A program made the translations under genes and the position numbers. A stretch of 64,000 bases of DNA from Pseudomonadota bacterium (lineage in GTDB: Bacteria; Pseudomonadota; Gammaproteobacteria; Steroidobacterales; Steroidobacteraceae), in contig JAKBCE010000021.1 in NCBI GenBank assembly GCA_021808195.1, positions 1-64,000 on the forward strand, given 5' to 3'. The notes under the pieces are model-generated. The model saw only the letters and a list, made by a program, of their open reading frames with translations, did not search any database and was not told the origin of the DNA. Below are positions 8,979 to 17,226 of this stretch, piece by piece. Positions within the stretch are counted from its first letter, which is position 1. The number at the start of each line of letters is the position of its first letter.

Positions 8979-9353
8979 CGGTGCCGCGAATCGGGCAGCC
9001 GGTTCTGGCGAGGCAGGCGGAACAGGACTGAAGTCCGTCCGCGAACATTCCCGCGCGGCTCTGCGGCGTCTGGGCTCGGCAGTGAGGTGATGCTTCTCTC
9101 GCCGACTTGCCGGCGGATTGGCCGCACTGCCGCCCGCAAGGCGTGTGCGCGGTTGCCCGGCGATTGGGCGAGTCGGCCAGTGCTGGCCAAGCGGTGCGCA
9201 TATTCCGGGGCGCCGGCGGCGCAGGCTGTCTGAGCGCTCCTGTCTACCCGAGGGGCGGTGGTCCGGGCGGCATTGCAGTTTTGTGCGGAAATTGAGAGGC
9301 TTTCAGTTGCGGCGTCTTGCCGTGCCGGTTTCGATGTGCAACGGCGGTGCGCC
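8979..9353. other. intergenic region, nothing identified
   Basis: About 375 bases between the winged-helix regulator and the blaI-like gene. It presumably carries the promoter and operator of the blaI-like gene, but I found no convincing TACA/TGTA dyad of the BlaI type. Confidence 0.3.
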
Positions 9354-9752
9354 ATGGGTGAGCGGAAGGCATTGGGACCACTTGAGCACCGGGTGCTCGC
9401 AGTGCTGTGGGAGCGCGGGCGGGCGGTGACCGTGAAGCAGATGCAGCCGTCATTCCCGCGACTGGCTTATACGACCCTGATGACGACGCTCGACCGGCTG
9501 TATCGAAAAGGGGTGCTGCGGCGCTGCCGGCTGGGGCGTGCCTTCGGCTACGAGCCGCGCTGTTCGCGCGAGGAACTGTTCGGTCAGATGGTTTGCGGAC
9601 AGGTCACCGATCTGCTGGCAGTGTGCGGTGATGCGAGCGCAATGCTTTCCACCCTTGTGCAGGCCGTGGGCCATGCCGATATCGAGTTGCTCGATGAACT
9701 CGAGGCGCTGGTGCGGGCCGAGCGCGCTCGACTCGGGGGGAAGACGGAGTGA
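9354..9752 (+). CDS. BlaI/MecI-family repressor
   Basis: A 132-residue repressor. The N-terminal winged helix (LGPLEHRVLAVLWERGRAVTV and LAYTTLMTTLDRLYRKGVL) is the BlaI/MecI/CopY signature, with YTTLMTTLDRL as recognition helix. The C-terminal helices form the dimer and contain the region usually cleaved on induction. The ATG at 9354 was chosen because the fold begins right after it; the upstream extension has no homology. The stop overlaps the start of the M56 peptidase gene by 4 bases, the standard BlaI-BlaR1 operon arrangement. Confidence 0.88.
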   Translation: MGERKALGPLEHRVLAVLWERGRAVTVKQMQPSFPRLAYTTLMTTLDRLYRKGVLRRCRLGRAFGYEPRCSREELFGQMVCGQVTDLLAVCGDASAMLSTLVQAVGHADIELLDELEALVRAERARLGGKTE

Positions 9753-10687
9753 ACTTCGCACTGACGTTATCCCTGGTTCTGCTGGCAAGCTATGGCTTGG
9801 CGAATTTGTTGATTTCCGTCCTGGTTGCGCTCGGCTGGCGGATGGGGCTGTTTCGCGCAGCGATGCAGGCCGACACGCTGCTTGGCGTGCGGTGGGTACC
9901 GACGATGGGCTCGGCGCTGCTCGTCCTGACCGTGGTGCTGCCGGCATTCCTGCTGTACGAGCCTCTGCATGCTCACGATAAGCCGGGTGCGCTGCTGGTG
10001 GTCTGCGCCGCTCTGACGCTCGCCATGGCGGGCGACGGCGTGCGCCGGCTCTGGCGCTCCTGGCGGGCGACTGCCACGTTCGTGCGCTCGGTCCGGCCTC
10101 TGGCCACACACTCCCTCGATGCGGGCGCCGATGTGACCGTAATCAATGTCGGTCAACCGCTCGTGGCGCTCGTTGGCGGCTGGCAGGAGCGAATCGTGGC
10201 TTCGCGTTCCGTGGCGGCGGCCTGTGACGGAGAGGAGTTCCGGCAGGTCATCGCGCACGAGACTGCACACCGGCAAGCACGGGATAATCTGAAATATCTC
10301 ATGATGGTGGCGATGCCCGACGTGCTGGCATGGCTGCCGGCGGCGGCGGCACTGGTTGCGCAGTGGCGCGCGGCGAGCGAACTGGAAGCCGATGAGCGGG
10401 CGAGCGGAGCGGATCCGCACAAACGGGTTGCACTCGCCTCGGCCTTGATTAAGGTGGCCCGCCTGTCTGTCGGGGGGGCGGCGCCGGAGCGGCTGAAGCG
10501 CAATCGCGGCCACATCGAGGGCCTTGAAGTGCGCATCCGGCGGTTGCTTGCGCCCTCGCCGGGCAGTGTTCCCGCCTTCCCGGGCCGGCGGATCCTGACT
10601 TCTGCATTGCTGCTCCCGCTATTGGCCATGCCGTTGTATGCGGTGATTCACAGACTGATCGAAGTGCTGGTCGCCTTTGGCCGTTGA
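9749..10687 (+). CDS. M56-family (BlaR1-like) membrane metallopeptidase
   Basis: A 312-residue membrane protein with about four hydrophobic segments and a zinc-protease motif, HETAH, within VIAHETAHRQARDNLKYLM, plus a downstream ELEADERA segment giving the third ligand. This is the M56 antirepressor peptidase domain. Unlike BlaR1 or MecR1 there is no extracellular penicillin-binding domain; the chain ends with a last membrane helix. It starts with GTG overlapping the blaI-like stop, so the two are co-translated. It probably inactivates the partner repressor in response to a cue other than direct beta-lactam acylation. No beta-lactamase gene is adjacent. Confidence 0.85.
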   Translation: MNFALTLSLVLLASYGLANLLISVLVALGWRMGLFRAAMQADTLLGVRWVPTMGSALLVLTVVLPAFLLYEPLHAHDKPGALLVVCAALTLAMAGDGVRRLWRSWRATATFVRSVRPLATHSLDAGADVTVINVGQPLVALVGGWQERIVASRSVAAACDGEEFRQVIAHETAHRQARDNLKYLMMVAMPDVLAWLPAAAALVAQWRAASELEADERASGADPHKRVALASALIKVARLSVGGAAPERLKRNRGHIEGLEVRIRRLLAPSPGSVPAFPGRRILTSALLLPLLAMPLYAVIHRLIEVLVAFGR

Positions 10688-10692
10688 GCCGG

Positions 10693-10711
10693 GCCGGACT
10701 GGTTGTCCGGC
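10693..10711 (+). terminator. short hairpin after the M56 gene
   Basis: GCCGGAC and GTCCGGC form a perfect 7-bp stem with a 5-base loop, 6 bases after the stop codon. No T-run follows, so it is only a possible terminator. Confidence 0.35.
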
Positions 10712-10943
10712 GGGTGCGCGGCGCCGCTCGAGTCGTGCGCCGACCGGCGCAGCGCGAGGGACTCGGGCCGCCTGCGTGAGGCGGTGCCCGCACAGCGTCG
10801 CCCCGGCATGTGCTCGGCGAAAATGAGAACCACTGCCGCATTTGGCGCTCAAGTTCCCCAGCGGCGCACCGACGGCTCGCTCGGTGGGAACGCGGGCCGA
10901 CTCGACGCTTAAGTAAAAGGCGCCGCGGTCGATCTTGTTGAGC

Positions 10944-11975
10944 ATGCGATATCTCGAATCCAAGGAGCAGAGTGCCGAGTTTTTACGGCTCACGCTGCCG
11001 CTGATGGTGCGACAGGCGGCCGCCTATCATCCCGTCAGCTACACGATCTGGTATGAGCATGTCGCGGGCATCAATCCGCCCTTGAGCACAGCGCTCACGG
11101 CACGCCTCGCATCGAACGAACCGCTGACTGATGAGGAGGCGTATCGGCTCTATGCACGTCACGTGTCGGAGCGCGATGCGGCGGTGCTCGATAATCTGCA
11201 GGAACGTTTGCAGAGCCTGCTCGATGACACGGCACAGACGTTCAATAGCGCCGGGGAGGATACCGGTCATTTCAGCCGCACGCTGCGCGAGAGCCGTGCG
11301 GACCTGTCCGGTGAAGCCACGGTGGCGAAGATCCAGCAGGTGATCTCCCGCCTGCTGAGCGAGGCGTTGCGCATGGAAACCATGACGCAGGTTCTCGCCG
11401 AGAAGCTCGAGGGCAGGACGCAGGAGGTCAAAGCGCTGACGGAGCAGTTGCAGCGGGCGCAGACCGATGCCGTCGTTGATCCGCTGTGCGGTATCTACAA
11501 TCGCCGCGGCTTCCTGCGCGAAGCCAAGGCGATGCTCGAATCCACCTCCGGTCTGGATGGCAGCGCGCTGGTGCTTGCCGACGTGGATCACTTCAAGCAG
11601 ATCAACGACACCTACGGGCACCTGCTCGGCGACAAGGTGCTGCGTTCGGTTGGGGAGATTTTTCAGGAGAACGCGAAAGGCAACGAGATCGCGGCCCGGG
11701 TCGGTGGCGAGGAGTTCGCGCTGCTGTTGCCACAGACGAAACTGGAGGGCGCGCGCGCGGTTGCCGAGCGGATTCGTGCCGCGGTCTCCCGCGGACGGAT
11801 CTTGCGCGATGGGAATCAGGCAGAGGTTGGCTCGATCACCGTCTCACTCGGTATCGCCGTCGGTGCCCCCGGTGAGACCCTCGATATGCTCATGTTCCGC
11901 GCCGACCGCGCCCTCTATGCGGCCAAGAGCGCCGGCCGCAATCGCGTCTGTGTCGAGACTCCCAGTCTGGTGTAG
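10944..11975 (+). CDS. cytosolic diguanylate cyclase
   Basis: A 343-residue protein without membrane segments. Residues 1-170 are largely helical with a coiled-coil stretch (QVLAEKLEGRTQEVKALTEQ) leading into a C-terminal GGDEF domain with GGEEF at 254-258 and the metal/GTP residues LADVDHFKQINDTYGH. The product is predicted to be c-di-GMP. There is no RxxD motif five residues before GGEEF, so the usual product inhibition is absent. The N-terminal half resembles that of several pseudomonad cytosolic cyclases of unknown input. A TTG at 10935 is an alternative start. Confidence 0.9.
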   Translation: MRYLESKEQSAEFLRLTLPLMVRQAAAYHPVSYTIWYEHVAGINPPLSTALTARLASNEPLTDEEAYRLYARHVSERDAAVLDNLQERLQSLLDDTAQTFNSAGEDTGHFSRTLRESRADLSGEATVAKIQQVISRLLSEALRMETMTQVLAEKLEGRTQEVKALTEQLQRAQTDAVVDPLCGIYNRRGFLREAKAMLESTSGLDGSALVLADVDHFKQINDTYGHLLGDKVLRSVGEIFQENAKGNEIAARVGGEEFALLLPQTKLEGARAVAERIRAAVSRGRILRDGNQAEVGSITVSLGIAVGAPGETLDMLMFRADRALYAAKSAGRNRVCVETPSLV

Positions 11976-12159
11976 TGCGCACGGGCGACCCTGGGGCGCG
12001 CCGCGCGGTCCCGGCGCAGCACTGTTCCATAGAGCGAACAGATGACCGGCACGAGTCATTGCGAAGCAGGAAGGCAGCTGTCTGCAGGCACCTGGAGCAT
12101 ACTGGACGGATGCGACACTGGCGGGCGTGCAGCCCGGAGAGTCTTGTGGTGGAGACACA

Positions 12160-13605
12160 ATGATGTCAGACGCGCCGTCTGAGACGATATTTCCGGCCAA
12201 TGCGGGCCTCGGCGGAGCGGTCCAGAAGGACGATGCACGCCTGGTGAATGATATTGCGGCTCGCGTCGGCTCACTTGGCGTCGAGGTCGCCGATGTCGCG
12301 GGAAATCTGGAGGATCTGTCCGCCCGCGTCTCAGGCCAGGCTGCCCAGTTCGAGGAGTTGCATCAGGCAACCGAGGCGATGGTTGCCGGAAACCGTGACA
12401 TCGATCAAGCCGCCCACGAGGCGCAGCAGGCCGCTTCCACTGCAGGGGACGAGATCTCCGAGTCGCGGGCGTTACTCGGCAAGGCACTCGAGCATATCGG
12501 GTTGCTGAACGCTGCGGTCCGGCGCATCGAGGAGCGGCTGGGCTCGTTCGGCGGTGTGCTGAAGGAGATCAGCTCCGTCGCCTCGTCCATCGAGACGATT
12601 GCCAAGCAGACCCGTCTGCTGTCGCTGAATGCCGGTATCGAGGCGGCCCGCGCGGGCGAGGCCGGGCGTGGTTTCGCGGTAGTGGCCGGAGAGGTCAAGA
12701 ATCTCGCCGAAGGCACCCGCGCCGCGACCGACCGCATCAGCAGCACCGTTCGTTCGCTGGCGACGCAGATCGAAGGGCTGATCGGCGAGAGCGGGGAGGC
12801 GGCGAAACATGCCGACCACGCGGGCCACGGCGCGCAGGAAGTTCACGGTGTCGTGATCCGTGCAAATGAGGCGTTCTCTACCGTGCGGCGCGCGATCGAT
12901 TCGATTGCCCACACGACCTCCGCGAATCTCGAGGCCTGCAATGCGACGCTCGAGGAATTGGGAGCGCTGGCGGAGGGCGTGCAGTTGTCCTCGGCGAATC
13001 TCGCACAGGCCGACAAACGCATCGAGCGTCTGCTCGGCGTCAGCGAGGATCTGATCGCACTGATCGCCGAAAGCGGTCTGGAGACGGCCGATACGCCCAT
13101 TATTCGGCTCGGCATCGATACCGCTCGGCAGATCAGCCGGCTGTTCGAGACGGCGGTTGCGCGTGGTGAAATTACTGAGGCCCAGCTGTTTGATGAGCGC
13201 TACCGGGAAATTCCCGGCACCAACCCGAAGCAGTTCATGACCGACTACGTCGAGTTCACCGATCGTGTGCTACCGCCGGTGCAGGACCCGCTGCAAAAGG
13301 CGGATCCGCGCATCATTTTCAGCGTTGCTTGGGCCAAGGGCGGATATCTGCCGACGCACAATCCCGCTTACCGTCAGCCACAGAGCAAGGATCCGGTGTG
13401 GAATGCCGCGAACTGCCGCAACCGGCGCGTGTTCAATGACCGTGCGGTACAGAAAGTTGCCCGCAACACCAAATCGTTCCTGCTGCAGACGTACCGGCGC
13501 GACATGGGCGGCGGACAGTTCGCCCTGATGAAGGATCTGTCGGCGCCGATCTGGGTCAACGGCCGGCATTGGGGAGCATTTCGCATCGGCTATCGCCATC
13601 AATAA
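12160..13605 (+). CDS. soluble methyl-accepting chemotaxis protein with C-terminal sensor domain
   Basis: A 481-residue chemoreceptor with no membrane helix or signal peptide. The kinase-control hairpin is at about 140-190 ([20 protein letters not shown] and [17 protein letters not shown]), flanked by long coiled coils. After it, residues of about 310-481 form a separate globular domain ending [13 protein letters not shown], a Cache-like domain found at the C terminus of a group of cytoplasmic receptors. The order signalling-then-sensor is reversed from textbook receptors. The ATG at 12160 follows GGTGGAG. No che genes lie nearby, so it must join an array or pathway encoded elsewhere. Confidence 0.88.
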   Translation: MMSDAPSETIFPANAGLGGAVQKDDARLVNDIAARVGSLGVEVADVAGNLEDLSARVSGQAAQFEELHQATEAMVAGNRDIDQAAHEAQQAASTAGDEISESRALLGKALEHIGLLNAAVRRIEERLGSFGGVLKEISSVASSIETIAKQTRLLSLNAGIEAARAGEAGRGFAVVAGEVKNLAEGTRAATDRISSTVRSLATQIEGLIGESGEAAKHADHAGHGAQEVHGVVIRANEAFSTVRRAIDSIAHTTSANLEACNATLEELGALAEGVQLSSANLAQADKRIERLLGVSEDLIALIAESGLETADTPIIRLGIDTARQISRLFETAVARGEITEAQLFDERYREIPGTNPKQFMTDYVEFTDRVLPPVQDPLQKADPRIIFSVAWAKGGYLPTHNPAYRQPQSKDPVWNAANCRNRRVFNDRAVQKVARNTKSFLLQTYRRDMGGGQFALMKDLSAPIWVNGRHWGAFRIGYRHQ

Positions 13606-13624
13606 GCTGACCGCGCTCCCTCCC

Positions 13625-14344
13625 TCACAGGTGGCGCAGGATGTCGACGGCGAGCTTGAGCGAGTCCCAGACGATGCCGACGGCGATGCGCACCCCGGTC
13701 GAGGTGATATCGATGACCCCATGCAGGGCGAACCGTCCGGCCTCCGCAACGAGTCCATTGGGATGGCGCTTGGCGTACTCGAAGGCGATGTGCTCGTCGG
13801 TGCGCGCGGCCTGTCGTTGTGCTGCCGTCAGGTCCGCCGCTGGGATCGCCTGGACCTCGACCGGCGCGGTCCCCTCGAGGTAGAAGCCAAGCTGCCGTGC
13901 GACGGCGGGGGTCGCATCGACAATCCGCTGCCCATAGAAGGGCCCGCGGTCATCCACCATGGCCACTGCGGCCCGGCCATTGCGCAGATTGTGAATTTCG
14001 ACCCAGGTACCGAACGGCAAGGTTTTGCTGGCGATGCGCATCGCGTGCGGATCAAACGGGACCCCGCTGGCGGTCGGCCGGCCAGCGGAATGCAACCCGT
14101 ACCAAGAGGCACGGCCGCGCACCTGGTAACCGGCTGCCGAGGCGAGTACTTGATAACAGCCATGGTGAGCGACGCAGTAGCCATCCGGCGGAGTTCGTCT
14201 CGGGGGGCTTGTAGCACACCCTCCAAGGAGGCATGCAGCGAGCGTGCCGCAGCCGATCACGCACCAGTGGGTCCGGCCGTGTGGCTCTGGGGTCTGCGCC
14301 GTCGTCGCGCTCGGATCAGTGCACGTAGGACGCCGCGTTGACAT
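13625..14344 (-). CDS. RlpA-like septal-ring lipoprotein (double-psi beta-barrel)
   Basis: A protein of about 239 residues. The N terminus holds a lipoprotein signal with lipobox LGGC. The central domain (GRASWYG, GRPTASGVPFD, ASKTLPFGT, VDDRGPF) is the double-psi beta-barrel of RlpA, a lytic transglycosylase acting on peptidoglycan strands lacking stem peptides; the Asp of VDDRGPF is the expected catalytic residue. There is no C-terminal SPOR domain. The start is uncertain: an ATG at 14344 overlaps the upstream SDR by 29 bases, and the frame is also open to 14413. Cotranscription with the SDR gene is likely from the overlap. Confidence 0.8.
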   Translation of the reverse strand: MSTRRPTCTDPSATTAQTPEPHGRTHWCVIGCGTLAACLLGGCATSPPRRTPPDGYCVAHHGCYQVLASAAGYQVRGRASWYGLHSAGRPTASGVPFDPHAMRIASKTLPFGTWVEIHNLRNGRAAVAMVDDRGPFYGQRIVDATPAVARQLGFYLEGTAPVEVQAIPAADLTAAQRQAARTDEHIAFEYAKRHPNGLVAEAGRFALHGVIDITSTGVRIAVGIVWDSLKLAVDILRHL

Positions 14345-15074
14345 CAATGGTGCAACCCGTCGCGTGGTCAGCGAGCCCGCTCGCCAGGAACACAACGATC
14401 GGTGCAATATCATTCGGCTCGGTCATGCGTGTGAGAGCAATGTCGGACGTTGCGTAATCCTCACCGTACTGGCTGATGAAATCCCCCGCCATGTCCGTGC
14501 GGGTGAACCCGGGCGCGACGTTGAATGCCAGCACGCCGGACTTGCCGAAGCCGCGCGCAATCGAGCGGGTAAGCGCTACGAGTCCGGCCTTGGAGGCGGC
14601 ATACGCGAAATAATGGGGCTGGTCGCCCCGAAAGGCAGCGCGCGAACTGATGTTGATGATGCGTCCGCCGCCACGGTCCGCAAAGTGCGCGACCGCTAGT
14701 TTGCACAGTATCCCCGGGGCGCGCAGGTTGGTCGCGAGGGTTGCGTCCCAGTCTTTGACCCAGGGGTCGATGGCCGCATCGAGCGCCGAAGAGATGGCCA
14801 CTGCGGCGTTGTTCACCAGCGTATCGACCTGTCCGAACCGGGCGACCACTGCACTCCAGAGGTCGGCGCACTCGTCTGCGTCCGCTAGATCTGCCTGGAA
14901 TATCTCGGCGCCGTGTCCGATTTGGCCAGCGAGGCTCTCGGCCTGTGCGCGGTGTTCGCGGTAATGCACGGCGACGCGGGCCCCGGCGCTGCCCATTGCC
15001 CGGGCGATGGCCGCGCCGATGCCCCGGCTGGCGCCGGTGACGAGTACGCATGTATTCCTCAAGTCGATCTGCAT
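14316..15074 (-). CDS. FabG-like short-chain dehydrogenase
   Basis: A 252-residue SDR with TGASRGIG at the cofactor site, NNAA (VNNAAVA), the catalytic Ser in INISS and YAASKAG (Tyr and Lys). The C terminus (NDIAPIVVFLASGLADHATGCTIDVN) has the conserved FabG-type ending that lines the tetramer interface. Similar proteins reduce 3-oxoacyl thioesters or act as other secondary alcohol dehydrogenases; the substrate is not known. It lies directly upstream of, and overlaps, the RlpA-like gene, but a functional link is not evident. Confidence 0.85.
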   Translation of the reverse strand: MQIDLRNTCVLVTGASRGIGAAIARAMGSAGARVAVHYREHRAQAESLAGQIGHGAEIFQADLADADECADLWSAVVARFGQVDTLVNNAAVAISSALDAAIDPWVKDWDATLATNLRAPGILCKLAVAHFADRGGGRIINISSRAAFRGDQPHYFAYAASKAGLVALTRSIARGFGKSGVLAFNVAPGFTRTDMAGDFISQYGEDYATSDIALTRMTEPNDIAPIVVFLASGLADHATGCTIDVNAASYVH

Positions 15075-15275
15075 GAGCCGGTCTCCTGAATCGGTAGCGC
15101 TTCGGGCAGTCTAGCACCGAGCGGCGGCACTACGACGCCTCAGCTTTCGCTCGAGGCGGGAGGGCATTGTGGCGCCCGGGACTGGCGTGCGGCGCCGAGC
15201 CTCGCTCGCTAGGGCGCTGCAAGTGCGATGGACGGCTTCGGCGGCGGATGGGCGCAGTCCGCGCCCGTGCGACTG

Positions 15276-15289
15276 CGCAACATGTTGCG
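15276..15289. promoter_or_regulatory. 14-bp palindrome, candidate activator site upstream of a sigma-54 promoter
   Basis: CGCAACATGTTGCG is a perfect palindrome. Its half-site TGTTGCG recurs at 15294-15300, 11 bp (one helical turn) further along. It lies about 108 bp upstream of the predicted transcription start at about 15391, the usual distance for an enhancer site of a sigma-54 activator. An AT-rich stretch (15301-15357) between the two could bend. The likely binder is the VpsR-like activator encoded at 20107-21465; this is inference. Confidence 0.5.
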
Positions 15290-15363
15290 TTCGTGTTGCG
15301 GTAAAAAAAATCGGATTGCAGACGTCAATCGTTACAAATCATCAAGTTGAATGATCTTCTGGG

Positions 15364-15380
15364 CTGGCATGGTTGTTGCT
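15364..15380 (+). promoter_or_regulatory. sigma-54 (RpoN) promoter
   Basis: CTGGCATGGTTGTTGCT matches the sigma-54 consensus YTGGCACGRNNNTTGCW at every fixed position except one (T for C). The GG (15366-15367) and GC (15378-15379) are exactly 12 bases apart, as required. Transcription would start near 15391, giving a leader of about 85 bases before the Gly-rich protein gene. The enhancer-binding activator gene four genes downstream supports the call. Confidence 0.7.
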
Positions 15381-15475
15381 CGGAGAGCTGTGCAGCCAGG
15401 ATCCGACGTTTTTCATTGGAGAGTGGCCGCGCAGTGTTTCGCGACTTCTGTCAGCTCATATCAGGAGAGAATTCA

Positions 15476-16660
15476 ATGAAGACCAATCGATTGATTGCCA
15501 TGGCAGTGACTGTGGCTTTGGCGTCGGCGTCCGGACTGGCGTTGGCCAGCACTGGGCAAAATGGCGGTCCACCCAGCCAGACACAAAACATCAACAAGGC
15601 AAATACCCAGAGCGGAAACGGAAGTCCCCAGGCGAGCATGGGATCCTCTGTGTACCTCAGCAGTTTCAATCCGACCACGACCTCAACCGTCACGAACGAC
15701 ACCTGGAACACGACGGTTGCCGCGACGTCGAATCTGAGTGCAACGGTGTCCGGAAACACTGTCGCTGGAATTGGTAACACGGCTTGGAATACGGGTGCGG
15801 CCAATGGTGGGTCGGGCGCAGTGGGCGGCAAGGGTGGTGCCGGATATGGTGGGGCAAGCGGCAGTTCGGCGCCCACGATGAATACTTCCGGCGGCGACGG
15901 TGCGCAGGGCGCAGTCGGTGCATCCGGTGGCTCGGTAGTCAACGGTAACACCCGCAACGGCAGTGCCACAAACGGTAGTGCGACCGCCGGCAACGGCGGC
16001 TCCGGAGGAGATGCTGGCTTTGTCAAGACCGGCTCCGGCGGTGGCGGCTCCGGCACCGGCGGCGCGGCATTCGGCGGCTCGAGCTTTGCGTCCGCCGGCG
16101 GTGGTGGCGGCGGCTCGGGTGGCGGTTCAGGCGGGGGCTCCACGCCGTTTGCGACGAGCAACTTTGGCACGCCGAGTTCTGCCGGACCCAGTGCAACGAG
16201 CGGCAACGGCGGCAATGGGTCGGCCGGTAATGGCTCGGGTGCGAGCTCGGCGAATACGGTGGCGAGCACCACCACCGCGGGCAATGGTGGAGGCGGTGGT
16301 GCGGCGAGCAACGGCGGGGCGGCAAACGGGAGTGCGACGGCCTCTCTCGGCAGCGCCGGCAATGGCGGCAGCGGCGGCAGTGGCGGCAATGGTGGCACTG
16401 GCAACGGTGGGACTCAGAATACGACTACCGGTGTCGGCGGCATGGGCAACGGTGCGATTGGCGGCGCCGGAGGTGCCGGCGGGGCGGGCGGTGCCAACAC
16501 CGTCACTGCGGGCACGTTCGACATGTCCAACAACATCAGCAATGCCTTCACGAATGGCGCCGGGATCACCGTGGCCAGCCAGAACACTGGCATGGCGGCG
16601 CTGGTCCAGCAGAACGTCAACGTGCAGGCCAACATGTCGCTGTCGGCGACCGGCCACTAG
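15476..16660 (+). CDS. secreted glycine/asparagine-rich protein, candidate fibre subunit
   Basis: A 394-residue exported protein. Residues 1-26 are a Sec signal (MKTNRLIAMAVTVALASASG..LALA). The mature chain is low-complexity, dominated by Gly, Ala, Ser, Asn and Thr, with many GNGG and GGSG units. It ends in a motif with the pattern SN-IS-AF-N-AGI-QNTG-L-Q (about residues 350-385), shared with the next gene's product. AGGAG lies 8 bases before the ATG; the frame runs upstream but without a signal peptide. As first gene after a sigma-54 promoter and ahead of a C39-like peptidase gene, it resembles the major subunit of a Fap-like amyloid or fibre system. An adhesin or surface-layer role is the alternative. 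Confidence 0.7.
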   Translation: MKTNRLIAMAVTVALASASGLALASTGQNGGPPSQTQNINKANTQSGNGSPQASMGSSVYLSSFNPTTTSTVTNDTWNTTVAATSNLSATVSGNTVAGIGNTAWNTGAANGGSGAVGGKGGAGYGGASGSSAPTMNTSGGDGAQGAVGASGGSVVNGNTRNGSATNGSATAGNGGSGGDAGFVKTGSGGGGSGTGGAAFGGSSFASAGGGGGGSGGGSGGGSTPFATSNFGTPSSAGPSATSGNGGNGSAGNGSGASSANTVASTTTAGNGGGGGAASNGGAANGSATASLGSAGNGGSGGSGGNGGTGNGGTQNTTTGVGGMGNGAIGGAGGAGGAGGANTVTAGTFDMSNNISNAFTNGAGITVASQNTGMAALVQQNVNVQANMSLSATGH

Positions 16661-16672
16661 CAGCGGGAGCGT

Positions 16673-16707
16673 TCCGGAGCGCAGCGCGGCAACGCGCTCG
16701 CTCCGGA
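16673..16707 (+). terminator. GNRA-tetraloop hairpin, possible intra-operon attenuator
   Basis: Thirteen bases after the Gly-rich gene, TCCGGAGCG plus AGCGCG pair with CGCGCT plus CGCTCCGGA: a 15-bp stem with a single C bulge (16682) closed by a GCAA tetraloop. CGTTTT follows at 16708-16713, then the ribosome-binding site of the next gene. A partial terminator or an RNase-blocking 3' end here would leave more first-gene mRNA than distal mRNA. Confidence 0.6.
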
Positions 16708-16724
16708 CGTTTTGGGAGATCACC

Positions 16725-17216
16725 ATGAATCATCGCAGCGCACTCACCGGGCTCATCGCGGCGAGCGGATTGCTTGGGATGGCCGGGACGCACGCCGGCG
16801 CCACTGTTGCGCCGCTCCAGCGACCGGCGCACAGCAGCGCACACAGAGTTGCCGGCAGTGCAACCCCCAGTGCTCCGGTGCGCCATGGCACGCCGGCTGC
16901 ACCGGCCGGGCAGCGAGCGCAGCGGCAGGCAGTGAGCTCTGAGCAGAGGCGTGCGGCACTGCTGAGCGCCGCAGTCATCGCCGATCGGCAGCTTGCCAAT
17001 GCACGCGGCGGTACGGAGACGCACGTGAACCAGAATACAGCGACCGGCGCGGTTGCGGGCAACGTCGCCTCGCAGCTGACCACCGGCTCGAATGCGATCA
17101 GCAATAGTGCCTTTTCGAACACAGCCGGAATTCCGATCGTCATCCAGAACACCGGCAACAACGTGCTGATTCAGAACTCAACCATCCTCAATCTGCAGCT
17201 GACCAATCCGCAATAG
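16725..17216 (+). CDS. small secreted protein with RGG site and Asn/Gln-rich C terminus
   Basis: A 163-residue exported protein: signal peptide at about 1-25 (HAGA), a Pro/Ala/Arg/His-rich linker to about residue 75, then AVIADRQLANARGG (residues 83-96), and a mature-like tail. The tail repeats the pattern seen in the preceding protein (ISNSAFSNTAGI, QNTG, VLIQN). The RGG at 94-96 resembles a double-glycine cleavage site. GGGAG precedes the ATG. It may be a minor subunit or nucleator of the same fibre; no known family is assigned with confidence. Confidence 0.65.
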   Translation: MNHRSALTGLIAASGLLGMAGTHAGATVAPLQRPAHSSAHRVAGSATPSAPVRHGTPAAPAGQRAQRQAVSSEQRRAALLSAAVIADRQLANARGGTETHVNQNTATGAVAGNVASQLTTGSNAISNSAFSNTAGIPIVIQNTGNNVLIQNSTILNLQLTNPQ

Positions 17217-17226
17217 GAGCCGTCGG

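Noticed and set aside
15301..15363. Integration host factor site between the palindrome and the sigma-54 promoter
   Set aside because: The stretch is AT-rich, but the best match to the IHF consensus has several mismatches in the core.
15451..16404. 317-codon Pro-rich frame antisense to the Gly-rich gene
   Set aside because: Its Pro/Leu runs are the complement of Gly codons on the + strand; no signal, start or homology.
15963..16724. Upstream extension of the small secreted protein gene through the Gly-rich gene
   Set aside because: Arg/Ala-rich out-of-frame reading; the real start at 16725 has a ribosome-binding site and signal peptide.
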